A stretch of DNA of 64,000 nucleotides from JACRCT01 sp049841135 (GCA_049841135.1 JASGHK010000005.1:1612001-1676000); one strand, 5' to 3'. Shown: positions 8,067-16,737, counted from the stretch's first letter. Numbers and translations: made by a program. The notes: generated by a model from the sequence alone, not told the origin.

Positions 8067-8536
8067 GTCAGCGAGGTTGCCCCCGGCGTGGAAGCCGGGC
8101 CCACACCCACCCAGCACGCCTTAGGTCATCAAGTCAGCGAGGTTGCCCCCGGCGTGGAAGCGCGTGGAAGCCGGGCCCACACCCACCCAGCACGCCTCAG
8201 GTCATCAAGTCAGCGAGGTTGCCCCCGGCGTGGAAGCCGGGCCCACACCCACCAGCACGCCTCAGGTCATCAAGTCGGCGAGGTTGCCCCCGGCGTGGAA
8301 GCCGGGCCCACACCCACCCAGCACGCCTCAGGTCATCAAGTCAGCGAGGTTGCCCCCGGCGTGGAAGCCGGGCCCACACCCACCAGCACGCCTCAGGTCA
8401 TCAAGTCGGCGAGGTTGCCCCCGGCGTGGAAGCCGGGCCCACACCCACCCAGCACGCCTCAGGTCATCAAGTCGGCGAGGTTGCCCCCGGCGTGGAAGTC
8501 GGGCCCACACCCACCAGCACGCCTCAGGTCATCAAG
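8067..8536 (-). repeat. REP tandem array: seven units of 65/66 bp in dimeric order
   Basis: Units begin at 8067, 8133, 8209, 8274, 8340, 8405 and 8471. Each holds the hairpin CCCGGC-gtggaa-GCCGGG (subfamily 1, reversed) plus a constant flank ending in CACGCCTCAGGTCATCAA. Units alternate between CCCACCCAGC and CCCACCAGC versions and between GTCAGCGA and GTCGGCGA. The growth unit was therefore probably a 131-bp pair. The second unit has a 10-bp internal duplication (73 bp in all). The GTAG head is degenerate in this array (reads GTGTGG). The array ends at the stop codon of the next gene. Confidence 0.85.
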
Positions 8537-9550
8537 TCAGGCGTGGTTGCCCGCGACGTCGTCCTCGAACCCCGTACGGTGGTGCACCGAGCCATCGCGC
8601 AGCGATGCGCGCACGCCCTCGGTGGAGTCGACCACCTCGAACGCCGGTGCCTTGCCCGGTGGATTGGCCTTGGGCAGCAGCACCTGGAAGACGACGCACC
8701 CCAGCGCTCGCGCCAGCCGCTGCGGGAACGCCCGGGACGCCGCCGGCGCCAGCTCGAGCACCTTCGACAGCGCCCCGGCGCTGCTCGTCGCCGCGACGCA
8801 GCCCAGTACCAGTTTGCCCGCCTCCGCCAGCGCCACCGCGCCGTCGACGAGTGTGGGCGAGTCGAGGTCGCCAAAAGCCACGACGTCGGCCGCGGACCGC
8901 CAGACCAGCTCCAGCGCCCGCTCCGGCGTGGCGTCGGTGCCCAGCTCGATCTGGTCCACCAGGCTCTTCTTGTGCGCGTGCAGGATCTCGATCGGCGACT
9001 CGATGGTGACGAGGTGCCCGGCCCGCTCCTCGTTGAGCTTGTCGACCAGCGAGGCGAGCGTGGTCGATCGCCCCTCGCCCGCGGGGCTGGCCACCAGCAC
9101 CAGGCCGCGGCGGCGCGCCACCAGCTCGTCGGCGCGCGGCAGCTCGAGCGAGGCGAGCGGGCGCGGCTGGAACGGCACGCGGTGGAAGACCCCGGAGATC
9201 GACGAGCGCTGGCGGTAGACCTGCCCCCGGAAGCGCGCCACGTCGCGCACGCCGAAGGAGAAGCGCAGCCCGCCCTCGGCCGCGAAGCGCTGCAGTTGCT
9301 CGTCGCTCATCACCGCGCGGCAGAGGCGGTGGGCGTCCTCCACCTCCAGCGGCGCGTGCTTGGTGCGCACCAGCGCGCCGTCGACCCTCATCGTCGGCGG
9401 CGCGCCCGGGGAGAGCAGCAGGTCGGAGGCGTCCTGCTCGTGGCAGGCACGCAGCAGGCTCAACAGGTCGAACGGCGAGACGCCGCGCGGGTCCGTCGTC
9501 TCCTCGTCGGATTCCGTGAGCGTCTTGTTGACGTCCTTCTCGTCCGCCAT
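8537..9550 (-). CDS. PilT-like ATPase with degenerate nucleotide-binding motifs
   Basis: The 337-residue protein aligns along its length with PilT, the type IV pilus retraction ATPase. The N-terminal SDLLLSPGAPPTMRVDG, the FSFGVRDVARFRGQVYRQR segment and the C-terminal PAFEVVDSTEGVRASLRDG all match. Catalytic motifs are damaged. Walker A reads SPAGEGRST (155-163), with Arg for the invariant Lys. The Walker B/Glu region reads VVAFGDLDS instead of VLVGEMRD. The His-box LHT is VAAT. ATP hydrolysis is therefore doubtful, and a regulatory or structural role is more likely. It is third in an operon after the APC permease and the SecD-like lipoprotein. Its last codons and stop resemble the adjoining repeat unit. 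Confidence 0.8.
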   Translation of the reverse strand: MADEKDVNKTLTESDEETTDPRGVSPFDLLSLLRACHEQDASDLLLSPGAPPTMRVDGALVRTKHAPLEVEDAHRLCRAVMSDEQLQRFAAEGGLRFSFGVRDVARFRGQVYRQRSSISGVFHRVPFQPRPLASLELPRADELVARRRGLVLVASPAGEGRSTTLASLVDKLNEERAGHLVTIESPIEILHAHKKSLVDQIELGTDATPERALELVWRSAADVVAFGDLDSPTLVDGAVALAEAGKLVLGCVAATSSAGALSKVLELAPAASRAFPQRLARALGCVVFQVLLPKANPPGKAPAFEVVDSTEGVRASLRDGSVHHRTGFEDDVAGNHA

Positions 9551-9599
9551 CGCTCGCCCCCTGACCGGTCCGCCTCGCGGCGACTTGCGCCAAGCTGCG

Positions 9600-10514
9600 C
9601 TACCGGGACTTCGCCACCTGCCGCTCCTCGACCAGCGTCAGCGGGCTGTTGAACGCGCCGGCGTTGAGCGCTACCGCCATCAGCTGCGCGGCCTTCTCGC
9701 GGCTGGGCCGATCGCCCACGTCCGGCTGCGGCAGCGGCAGCTCGCCGCCGGACAGGACCCCCAGCGCCACCGGGGTGGTCACGATGACGCCGTCGAGCAC
9801 GATGGCGAACTTCTTGCCGATGATCTTCTGCGTCGTCACCTCGAGGCTCTTGGCGGCGTCGGGGGTCAGCTTGAGGATGGTCGCCGGGGTGCTGACCGGG
9901 TCCTTGAGGACCTTGGCGGTGGCGATGCCCTCGCTGGTCACGAACGGCGCGCCCACGGCGTAGAGCACCACGTGCTCGCCGGGCAGGCCCTGCTGGCGCA
10001 TCAGCTCGGCGCCGCTGGGCAGCTTCTCCTTGGGGAACACCTTGCGCCCCTCCTCCTCGGTGGTGGCGTCGACGATGAAGCAGCCCTTCTTCTTCTCGTT
10101 GGCGTCCTCCCACTTGTCCTGGTCGACCTTGACCGGGCTCTCCTCGGGCAGGTCCTTGCCCAGCTCCTTGAGGAACTGCGCGTCCAGCACCTCGCGCAGC
10201 TCGACCTTGCCTCCCACCGCGAGGAGCTTCTTGGCCTCCTCTACCTTGGAGGCGCCCTCGCCGGTGGGCAGGCCCACGCGCACCTTGCGCCCGTCGAGCT
10301 TCACCGCCGCGGGGATCTTGGCGGCGTTGAGGCGCGCCTGCGCCACCTTGCGCGCCCCGTCGGCCAGCGCCGCGGCGCGGGTGTCGTCGGTGCCCGTCGG
10401 CGCGGCCTCGTAGACCAGCTCCAGGCCGCCCTTGCTCATGTCCACGCTGCCGCCCTTGCTGCACCCTGCCAGGGCCGCCGCCGCCAGAATTGCCACCGCA
10501 ACGTTTCGACGCAT
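9600..10514 (-). CDS. Lipoprotein resembling the SecD periplasmic head (SecDF P1-head domain)
   Basis: The ATG at 10514 has GAGGGG five bases upstream. The 304-residue product starts with a lipoprotein signal (AAAALAGC). The mature part resembles the SecD P1 region. An early SKGGLELVYEAAP strand is followed by VKLDGRKVRVGLP, and later by KKFAIVLDGVIVTTPVALGVLSGGELPLP and an AAQLMAVALNAGAF end. SecD itself has six membrane segments that are missing here, so this is a lipid-anchored head domain only. It follows the APC permease by 16 bp and precedes the PilT-like gene by 49 bp. The function is unknown, and a link to protein export is not shown. Confidence 0.7.
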   Translation of the reverse strand: MRRNVAVAILAAAALAGCSKGGSVDMSKGGLELVYEAAPTGTDDTRAAALADGARKVAQARLNAAKIPAAVKLDGRKVRVGLPTGEGASKVEEAKKLLAVGGKVELREVLDAQFLKELGKDLPEESPVKVDQDKWEDANEKKKGCFIVDATTEEEGRKVFPKEKLPSGAELMRQQGLPGEHVVLYAVGAPFVTSEGIATAKVLKDPVSTPATILKLTPDAAKSLEVTTQKIIGKKFAIVLDGVIVTTPVALGVLSGGELPLPQPDVGDRPSREKAAQLMAVALNAGAFNSPLTLVEERQVAKSR

Positions 10515-10530
10515 GGGTTCCCCTCTGCGA

Positions 10531-12544
10531 TCACTCGCTCATCAGGAAGATCAGCGGCCGGACGTCGTCCTCGGGAGTCGACTCCCAGTACCGCACCAGA
10601 ATCTCGTAGACCAGCACCCCGACCTCGCCCTCGCCCCAGAGCAGGTACTTGAAGGACTGCGCCATCTTGTTGGAGATGGTCAGCCCCAAGAAGAGCGCGA
10701 TGGGGTCCAGCTGCTCGCTGACGTAGGCGATGGTGTTGGCGATGGCCACCGCACCGTAGATGCGGATGATGACCCGGCCCTCCGGGTCGCGCTCGTCGCG
10801 CTCGACGTGCACCCGCAGCGCCGAGCTGAACTCGCTGCGGTCGTCGCGCAGGTTGACGTGCAGGAACGCGATGGGCCCGGTGGTGTGGTAGTAGCGCCGG
10901 ATCTCCTCGGCCTTGGCCAGGCTCGAGGCGCGGTCGTCGGTGCGCAGCGGCACCAGGTTGACCTTCTTGTCCTTGATGGACTCCCAGAATCTTCTCGCTC
11001 TCCTCGTCCAGGAAGGTCAGCTTCTCCACCCGCAGCTCGGTGGCGCGGCGGAAGCGGCTGAACCCGCTGACGCCCAGCACCAGCAGGCAGAAGAGGATGG
11101 AGATGATCAGGCCGTCGGGGCGCTCGACGATGTTGTCGAAGAGGGTGAAGACGAAGACCGCCGAGACGCCCCAGAAGTACAGGCTCTTGAGCGGCAGCCG
11201 CCCGGCCGAGCGGTCCTCGCGCCAGGTGGCGAGCGCCACCGCCAGCGAGGCGGAGAGGATGAGCGCGAGCACGCCGGTGGCGTAGGCCCCGCCCTGGGAG
11301 TCGACGTCGGCCTGGAAGAACCAGGTCACCAGGGCGCAGGCGCCGAAGATGATGAGGATGAGCGGGCGGTTGTACCGGACCCAGCCCGGCGCCATGCCGA
11401 AGCGCGGCAGGTAGCGCGGGATGAGCGAGAGCAGCCCGGCCATCGCCGAGGCGCCGGCGAACCAGAGGATGAGGATGGTGACGATGTCGTAGACCGAGCC
11501 GAAGCCGTGGCCCATCAGCTCGTGGGCGAGGTAGGCGAGCGCGCGGCCGTTGGCCTTGCCGCCCGGGGCGAACTCGGCGGCGGGGATGAGGACCGTGGTG
11601 ACCACCGCCGAGCCGATGAGCAGGCCGCTCATCAGGAGCGCCGCGCTGGCCAACAGCTTCCGGGTGGCGTGCACGCGCCCGGCGATCTTCTCCTTCTCGC
11701 TGTCTTTGGGGCCGACCTTCTCGCCGTGGATGAGCGGCATGACCGTGACGCCGGTCTCGAAGCCGCTCATGCCCAGCGCGAGCTTGGGGAAGACGATGGT
11801 GGAGGCGAGCAGCAGGGAGACGAAGTCGCCGCGCGCCGCCAGCTCGAGCCGGAAGTGCTGCATCGACTCCGGGTGCAGGGCGATGGTGATGGCCGCCCAG
11901 CCGATGACCACCACGTTGAGCAGCACGTAGGGCGCGCCGACGAAGATGGCCGCGCCGATGGCCTCGCCGAAGCCGCGCAGGAAGACGGCGGTGAGCAGGA
12001 AGATGAGCACCAGCGTGACCGCCATCGCGTGGTGGCCCAGGTAGGGCAGCAGCAGCGGGTTCTCGACCGCGTGCTTGGCGGCGTCGGCGGCGGAGAGGGT
12101 GATGGTGATGACGAAGGCGGTCGCGGCGAAGCCCAGCAGCATCAGGACGACGAGCTTGCCCTTCCAGCCGGTGAGCATCTTCTCCAGCATCGCCACCGAG
12201 CCCAGGCCGATGTACGAGCGCTTGGCGACCGCGACGTAGGTGGGCAGCGCGCCGAAGAGGGTGACGAGCACCACCAGCGCGGTGGCGATGGGCGAGAGCA
12301 CCCCCGCGGCGAGGAAGGCGATGCCCGGCTGGTAGCCCAGGGTGGAGAAGTAGTCGACGCCGGTGAGCCAGAGCACCTTCCACCAGGGGTAGGTGTGCTC
12401 GACGTGGCCCTCGCTCCCCGCGCCGGACAACAGGAAGCGCTGCAGGAGGTTGGGCGAGCGCTGCCTCGACATGGGCGAGGGCACTCGCTCGCGCGCAGGA
12501 GGCGCGGGCTCGGCGGGCGGGGGATTGGCGACGGTCTCGGGCAT
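10531..12544 (-). CDS. APC-superfamily amino acid permease with a C-terminal soluble domain, one frameshift
   Basis: The first ~500 residues contain about 12 hydrophobic segments. The opening TYPWWKVLWLTGVDYFSTLGYQPGIAFLAAG is typical of a subgroup of bacterial APC permeases. A soluble C-terminal part of roughly 160 residues follows. The frame breaks at 10988-10989: plus-strand CTCCCAGAATC reads CTCCCAGATC once one A is removed. This restores EKIWESIKDKKVNLVPLRTDD and joins the two halves. The tail includes YHTTGPIAFLHVNLRDD and a WGEGEVGVLVYEILVRYW end. The substrate is unknown. It is the first gene of an operon with the SecD-like lipoprotein and the PilT-like ATPase. Confidence 0.8.
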
Positions 12545-12727
12545 CGAAATTCCCGGGACTCTTCTAGCACCCTTCGCCGGGCGCAGGGCAGGCTCGGGCC
12601 TGGAACTGGGAACGAGTGTCGCAAGTCGGCCGGGGCTGGAGGTGGCGGCGCTTGAGGCGAGCCCGCGCGGCGCGATCCGCGCTAAACCTTCGGTCGCTCA
12701 TCCCCACGAAAGGCAGGCAGCCAAGCC

Positions 12728-13684
12728 ATGCGAGCCATCCGCGTCGAGAAGTTCGGTGGTCCCGAGGTCCTGAAGGTCGCTGACGTGCCCGATCCGGTCG
12801 CGGGTCCGGGGCAGGTGGTGGTGAAGGTGCGCGCGGTGGGCGTCAACCCGGTGGAGACGTACATCCGCTCGGGAAGCTACGCGGTGCTGCCGCCGCTGCC
12901 GTACACCCCGGGGGTCGACGGCGCGGGCGAGGTCGAGTCGGTGGGCGCGGGCGCGCCGTTCGCCCAAGGAGAGCGGGTCTTCTTTGGCGGGACGCTCTCC
13001 GGCGCCTATGCGGAGAAGGCGCTGTGCGAGGCCGCGCAGCTGCACCGGCTGCCGGAGAAGCTCTCGTTCGCCCAGGGCGCGGCGCTGGGCATCCCGTACG
13101 CCACGGCCTGGTGCGCCATGGTCCAGCGCGCCCACCTGACGGCGGGCGAGCGGGTCCTGGTGCACGGCGCGACCGGTGGGGTGGGGATCGCCGCGGTGCA
13201 GATCGCCCGGGCGGCCGGGTGCGTGGTGGTGGGGACGGCGGGAAGCGAGGACGGGCGCGAGGTGGTGCTGGCGCAGGGCGCGCACCACGCGGTGGACCAC
13301 GGCGCGGCCGACCACCTCGAGGGCGCGACGAAGCTGGCCGGCGGGCCGTTCGACCTGATCGTGGAGATGCTGGCCAACGTGAACCTGGGCAAGGACCTCA
13401 CGGCGCTGGCGAGGTTCGGGCGGGTGGTCATCGTCGGCAGCCGCGGGCCGGTGGAGGTGAACCCGCGCGAGCTGATGAGCCGCGACGCCTCCATCATCGG
13501 GATGATCCTGTGGAACGCATCGCCCCAGGAGAAGGCGGCGCTGTGGGCGGGCATCGGAGCGGGGCTGGAGGCAGGGACGCTGCGGCCCGTCGTCTACAAG
13601 GAGCTCCCGCTCGCCGAGGCGGCGAAGGCGCACCAGGAGATCCTGGCGACGAAGGCGGCGGGGAAGATGGTGCTGGTGCCGTAG
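12728..13684 (+). CDS. NADPH:quinone oxidoreductase, zinc-free MDR family
   Basis: The 318-residue protein belongs to the medium-chain dehydrogenase/reductase family, quinone oxidoreductase (zeta-crystallin) branch. It has GVNPVETYIRSGSY and PYTPGVDGAGEVESVG in the catalytic half and the Rossmann motif HGATGGVGIAAVQIA near residue 147. The structural-zinc Cys cluster of alcohol dehydrogenases is absent. It would reduce quinones or enones with NADPH in the cytosol. The gene stands alone, divergent from the APC operon, with 183 bp between the two starts. Confidence 0.88.
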   Translation: MRAIRVEKFGGPEVLKVADVPDPVAGPGQVVVKVRAVGVNPVETYIRSGSYAVLPPLPYTPGVDGAGEVESVGAGAPFAQGERVFFGGTLSGAYAEKALCEAAQLHRLPEKLSFAQGAALGIPYATAWCAMVQRAHLTAGERVLVHGATGGVGIAAVQIARAAGCVVVGTAGSEDGREVVLAQGAHHAVDHGAADHLEGATKLAGGPFDLIVEMLANVNLGKDLTALARFGRVVIVGSRGPVEVNPRELMSRDASIIGMILWNASPQEKAALWAGIGAGLEAGTLRPVVYKELPLAEAAKAHQEILATKAAGKMVLVP

Positions 13685-13703
13685 GGCGGTCCTGCGGCGA
13701 CGT

Positions 13704-14213
13704 GTAGTACCCGGCCTCCGCGCCGGGAGCACCTTTGCGACCCGTCGGTCCGAAGCGCGCCTGGCGAACGTGTAGTACCCGGCCTCCGCGCCGGGAGCAC
13801 CCTTGCGACCTGTCCGACCGAAGCGCGCTGGCGGCAACGTGTAGTACCCGGCCTCCGCGCCGGGAGCACCCTTGCGACCTGTCGGACCGAAGCGCGCTGG
13901 CGGCGACGTGTAGTACCCGGCCTCCGCGCCGGGAGCACCCTTGCGACCTGTCGGACCGAAGCGCGCTGGCGGCAACGTGTAGTACCCGGCCTCCGCGCCG
14001 GGAGCACCCTTGCGACCTGTCGGACCGAAGCGCGCTGGCGGCGGCGTGTAGTACCCGGCCTCCGCGCCGGGAGCACCCTTGCGACCTGTCGGACCGAAGC
14101 GCGCTGGCGGCAACGTGTAGTACCCGGCCTCCGCGCCGGGAGCACCCTTGCGACCTGTCGGACCGAAGCGCGCTGGCGGCGGCGTGTAGTACCCGGCCAT
14201 CGCGCCGGGAGCA
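13704..14213 (+). repeat. REP tandem array A: eight units, 68-69 bp, left of the RAYT gene
   Basis: Units start with GTAG at 13704, 13772, 13841, 13910, 13979, 14048, 14117 and 14186. Each has the hairpin CCCGGC-ctccgc-GCCGGG (subfamily 2) and, except the last, a constant flank ending in GAAGCGCGCTGGCG or a close variant. From the third unit on, the bases before GTGTAG alternate (GGCAAC, GGCGAC or GGCGGC), so pairs of 138 bp were amplified. The array begins about 20 bp after the stop of the quinone oxidoreductase gene. Confidence 0.9.
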
Positions 14214-14339
14214 TTCGGCTGGAATAGAGCAAACCGTCCGTCGCCTCCAGCGCACCCGGCGGACCGCTCGAGAATCGAGGCACACCCCCTGCATCGTGAC
14301 GGACACGTCATCCGTTCAGCGCAATCAAGAGGGGGACCA

Positions 14340-14810
14340 ATGCTTCGGACCTACAGGAAGAATCTGCCGCACTGGCGACTTGAGGGATGCACCTACTTCC
14401 TTACGTGGTGCCTCGACTTGGGACAGTCGCCGCTCACCGAATCCGAGCGCTCGCTGGTTCGCGATGCGCTCCGGTTTGCCAACGGGCGCAACTTCGACTT
14501 GCTCGCGTTCGTGGTCATGGACGATCACGTGCACGTCGTCCTCACCCCGGCCGAGGGGATCCTGCTCGAGAAGATTGTCCACTCCTGGCGGTCATACACG
14601 ACGAACAGGCTCCAGCGCGTCTCAGGGCGCGTCGGTCGAGTCTGGCAACACGACTACTTCGACCACATCGTCCGGCACGATCGCGAGCTTGCGGAGCTCA
14701 TCGACTACACGCTGGCCAACCCGTGGAAGCGATGGCCTTCACTCGGAAGCTACGAGTGGGTCTGGGCAAAGGGCGTATGGTCAGCGGCAGATCAAGCAGC
14801 GGTTCTTTGA
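14340..14810 (+). CDS. REP-associated tyrosine transposase (RAYT, Y1/HUH family)
   Basis: The 156-residue protein is a single-strand-specific Y1 transposase of the TnpA-REP branch. The opening RKNLPHWRLEGCTYFLTW is typical of the branch. The HUH metal-binding motif is His63-Val-His65 (MDDHVHVVL). The likely nucleophile is Tyr123 in LIDYTLANPWK. All are intact. AGGGGGA lies just before the ATG at 14340. REPs with a GTAG head flank it on both sides, as expected for its substrate. There is no second gene or terminal repeat of an ordinary IS200-type element, so a role in REP maintenance and spread is likely. Confidence 0.92.
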   Translation: MLRTYRKNLPHWRLEGCTYFLTWCLDLGQSPLTESERSLVRDALRFANGRNFDLLAFVVMDDHVHVVLTPAEGILLEKIVHSWRSYTTNRLQRVSGRVGRVWQHDYFDHIVRHDRELAELIDYTLANPWKRWPSLGSYEWVWAKGVWSAADQAAVL

Positions 14811-14887
14811 GCGGTCAGGCTGTGGAGGCCCGGGGTGCTGGCGGGTCACGGATGTACGGCGCGCCTTGGATTCTCAGTGTCGGCGGA

Positions 14888-15353
14888 TGCCCCCGGCGCA
14901 GAGACCGGGTACTACACGCCGGGTCGGCGCGCCTCGGATCTTCACCATCAGGCGGACGCCCCCGGCGCTGAGGCGGCTCGAGGCCGGGTACTACACGACG
15001 GGAAGTACGGCGCGCCTTGGATCTTCCCTATCAGGCGGATGCCCCCGGCGCGGAGGCCGGGTACTACACGCCGCCGCCAGCGCGCTTCGGTCCGACAGGT
15101 GGCAAGGGTGCTCCCGGCGCGGAGGCCGGGTACTACACGTTGCCGCCAGCGCGCTTCGGTCCGACAGGTCGCAAGGGTGCTCCCGGCGCGGAGGCCGGGT
15201 ACTACACGTTGCCGCCAGCGCGCTTCGGTCCGACAGGTGGCAAGGGTGCTCCCGGCGCGGAGGCCGGGTACTACACGTCGCCGCCAGCGCGCTTCGGTCC
15301 GACAGGTCGCAAGGGTGCTCCCGGCGCGGAGGCGCACAGAGGCCGGGTACTAC
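14888..15353 (-). repeat. REP tandem array B: seven units, right of the RAYT gene, reversed
   Basis: Reversed REPs start near 14888, 14956, 15040, 15109, 15178, 15247 and 15316. The last four are spaced exactly 69 bp apart and are the complement of array A units. The first three have a different flank beginning GTACGGCGCGCC. Unit 2 and unit 7 carry small insertions between the stem halves. The bases GGTGGCAAG and GGTCGCAAG alternate from unit to unit, again showing dimeric growth. Confidence 0.88.
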
Positions 15354-15483
15354 ACGTCGGGTCGGCGCGCCTCAGATTGTCACTTCCGGACCGGCGAGTC
15401 CTTCGAGTCTCCTGCCACGACGCTGTCAGGAGGCGGGGGCGATGGTGGGCCCGTCGGTTCATCCCAACCCCAGGAGCCCGCCC

Positions 15484-15888
15484 ATGCAGCCCGTCCGCTA
15501 CGTCATCCCGATGGTCGTCACCGACAAGGTGGCCCAGGCCCGCGACTTCTACGTGAAGCACTTCGGCCTGAAGGTCAGCTTCGACTGCGGCTGGTACGTC
15601 TCGCTCAAGACCGCGCCGGTCGACCACGGCGAGTTCGAGATCGCCTTCCGCGAGCCGCGCGGCGGCGAACCCTGCTGCTCGGCCGGCCTGACCTTCGGGC
15701 TGCAGGTGGCCGACGCCGACGCCGAGCTGGCGCGGCTGCGGGAAGCGGGAGTCGCCATTGCGCGCGAGATCACCAGCAACCCGTGGGGCGACCGGGCCTT
15801 CCTCGTGCGCGACCCGGCCGGCGTGGGGGTCTACGTCTTCCACGCCATCGAGCCCTCCGCCGAGTTCCGGCAGTATTCGAGGAGCTGA
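15484..15888 (+). CDS. VOC-family (glyoxalase/bleomycin-resistance-like) protein
   Basis: The 134-residue protein starts VRYVIPMVVTDKVAQARDFYVKHFGLKVSFDCGWYVSL and ends DPAGVGVYVFHAIEPS. This is the two-module beta-alpha-beta-beta-beta layout of the VOC superfamily. Members bind a metal and act as dioxygenases, isomerases or drug-binding proteins, and the substrate cannot be told here. It is followed after 23 bp by a WYL-type regulator in the same direction, so the two probably form an operon. Confidence 0.82.
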   Translation: MQPVRYVIPMVVTDKVAQARDFYVKHFGLKVSFDCGWYVSLKTAPVDHGEFEIAFREPRGGEPCCSAGLTFGLQVADADAELARLREAGVAIAREITSNPWGDRAFLVRDPAGVGVYVFHAIEPSAEFRQYSRS

Positions 15889-15911
15889 GCAGCCTCGAAC
15901 CCCGGAGCCGC

Positions 15912-16658
15912 ATGCGCCGCGCCGACCGTCTCTTCCAGCTCGTCCAGATCCTGCGGCGCCGGCGGGTGACCACGGCCGCGGCGCTCGCCGACGAGCTGGA
16001 GGTCTCCGAGCGCACCATCTACCGGAGCGTCCAGGACCTCGTCCGCTCCGGCGTGCCCATCCAGGGAGAGGCCGGCGTCGGCTACGCCCTGGCCCGCAAC
16101 TGGGCGCTGCCGCCGCTGACCTTCGCGCGCCGCGAGCTCGCCGCGCTGGCCCTGGGCGCGCGCATCGTCCAGTCGTGGGCGGACCCGGAGCTGGCCAAGG
16201 ACGCGGCGTCGGCGCTCCGGCGGATCGAGTCGGCGCTGCCGGACGTGCTCCTGGGGACCCTCGAGGCGACCGCCCTGTTCGCCCCCGCCTTCCACGTCTC
16301 GGCCGCGGGCCGGCAGCACCTGGCCGAGCTGCGCCGGGCCATCGACGAGCGCCGCAAGGTGCGCCTGACCTACCGCCGGGGCGACGGCAAGCGCAGCACG
16401 AGGACGCTGCGGCCGCTCGGGCTCTTCTTCTGGGGGCAGGGCTGGTCGCTGGCCGCCTGGTGCGAGCTGCGCGAGGGCTTCCGCCACTTCCGGCTCGACC
16501 GCATCGGGCGCTGCGAGGTGCTCGCCGAGCGCTTCGAGGTCGAGCCGGGACGCGGCCTCGCCGAGCTCCTCGCCGCGGTGGCGCAGGAGCAGAGGGACGG
16601 CGCCAAGGCCGTCGGGCCGAGCACGCCGAAGAAGAAGAAGGAGAACGGAACGCCCTGA
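15912..16658 (+). CDS. YafY-type HTH/WYL transcriptional regulator
   Basis: The first 60 residues form a DeoR/HTH_11-like winged helix (LFQLVQILRRRRVTTAAALADELEVSERTIYRSVQDL). A WYL-type ligand-sensing region follows from about residue 140 (LRRAIDERRKVRLTYRRGDGK and LRPLGLFFWGQGWSLAAWCELREGFRHFRLDRI). The tail is Lys-rich. WYL regulators respond to nucleic acid or small-molecule ligands. Being 23 bp downstream of the VOC gene, it may control that gene. Confidence 0.88.
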   Translation: MRRADRLFQLVQILRRRRVTTAAALADELEVSERTIYRSVQDLVRSGVPIQGEAGVGYALARNWALPPLTFARRELAALALGARIVQSWADPELAKDAASALRRIESALPDVLLGTLEATALFAPAFHVSAAGRQHLAELRRAIDERRKVRLTYRRGDGKRSTRTLRPLGLFFWGQGWSLAAWCELREGFRHFRLDRIGRCEVLAERFEVEPGRGLAELLAAVAQEQRDGAKAVGPSTPKKKKENGTP

Positions 16659-16672
16659 CGTCCGCGAAGCAA

Positions 16673-16705
16673 GAAGGCCAGCGCCCGAGCGGAGCGCTGG
16701 CCTTC
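16673..16705. terminator. Bidirectional terminator
   Basis: GAAGGCCAGCGC at 16673-16684 pairs perfectly with GCGCTGGCCTTC at 16694-16705. It lies between two convergent genes (stops at 16658 and 16738). Confidence 0.75.
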
Positions 16706-16737
16706 GAAGCATTCAGCCGCTCGCGACGGCTTGCGGC

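Larger units (their letters stand above)
13704..15353. mobile_element. REPtron: RAYT gene between two inverted REP arrays
   Basis: Array A (13704-14213, GTAG on the plus strand) and array B (14888-15353, GTAG on the minus strand) share the same 69-bp unit in opposite orientation and face the RAYT gene at 14340-14810. This is the arrangement described for REP-associated tyrosine transposases, in which the protein recognises the hairpin with its GTAG head. Such loci are generally regarded as domesticated rather than freely transposing. Confidence 0.8.

Noticed and set aside
8067..8536. Regularly spaced repeats looking like a CRISPR array
   Set aside because: The whole 65/66-bp unit is repeated, so there are no unique spacers, and there are no cas genes. 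The core is a REP hairpin. The same applies to 13704-14213 and 14888-15353.
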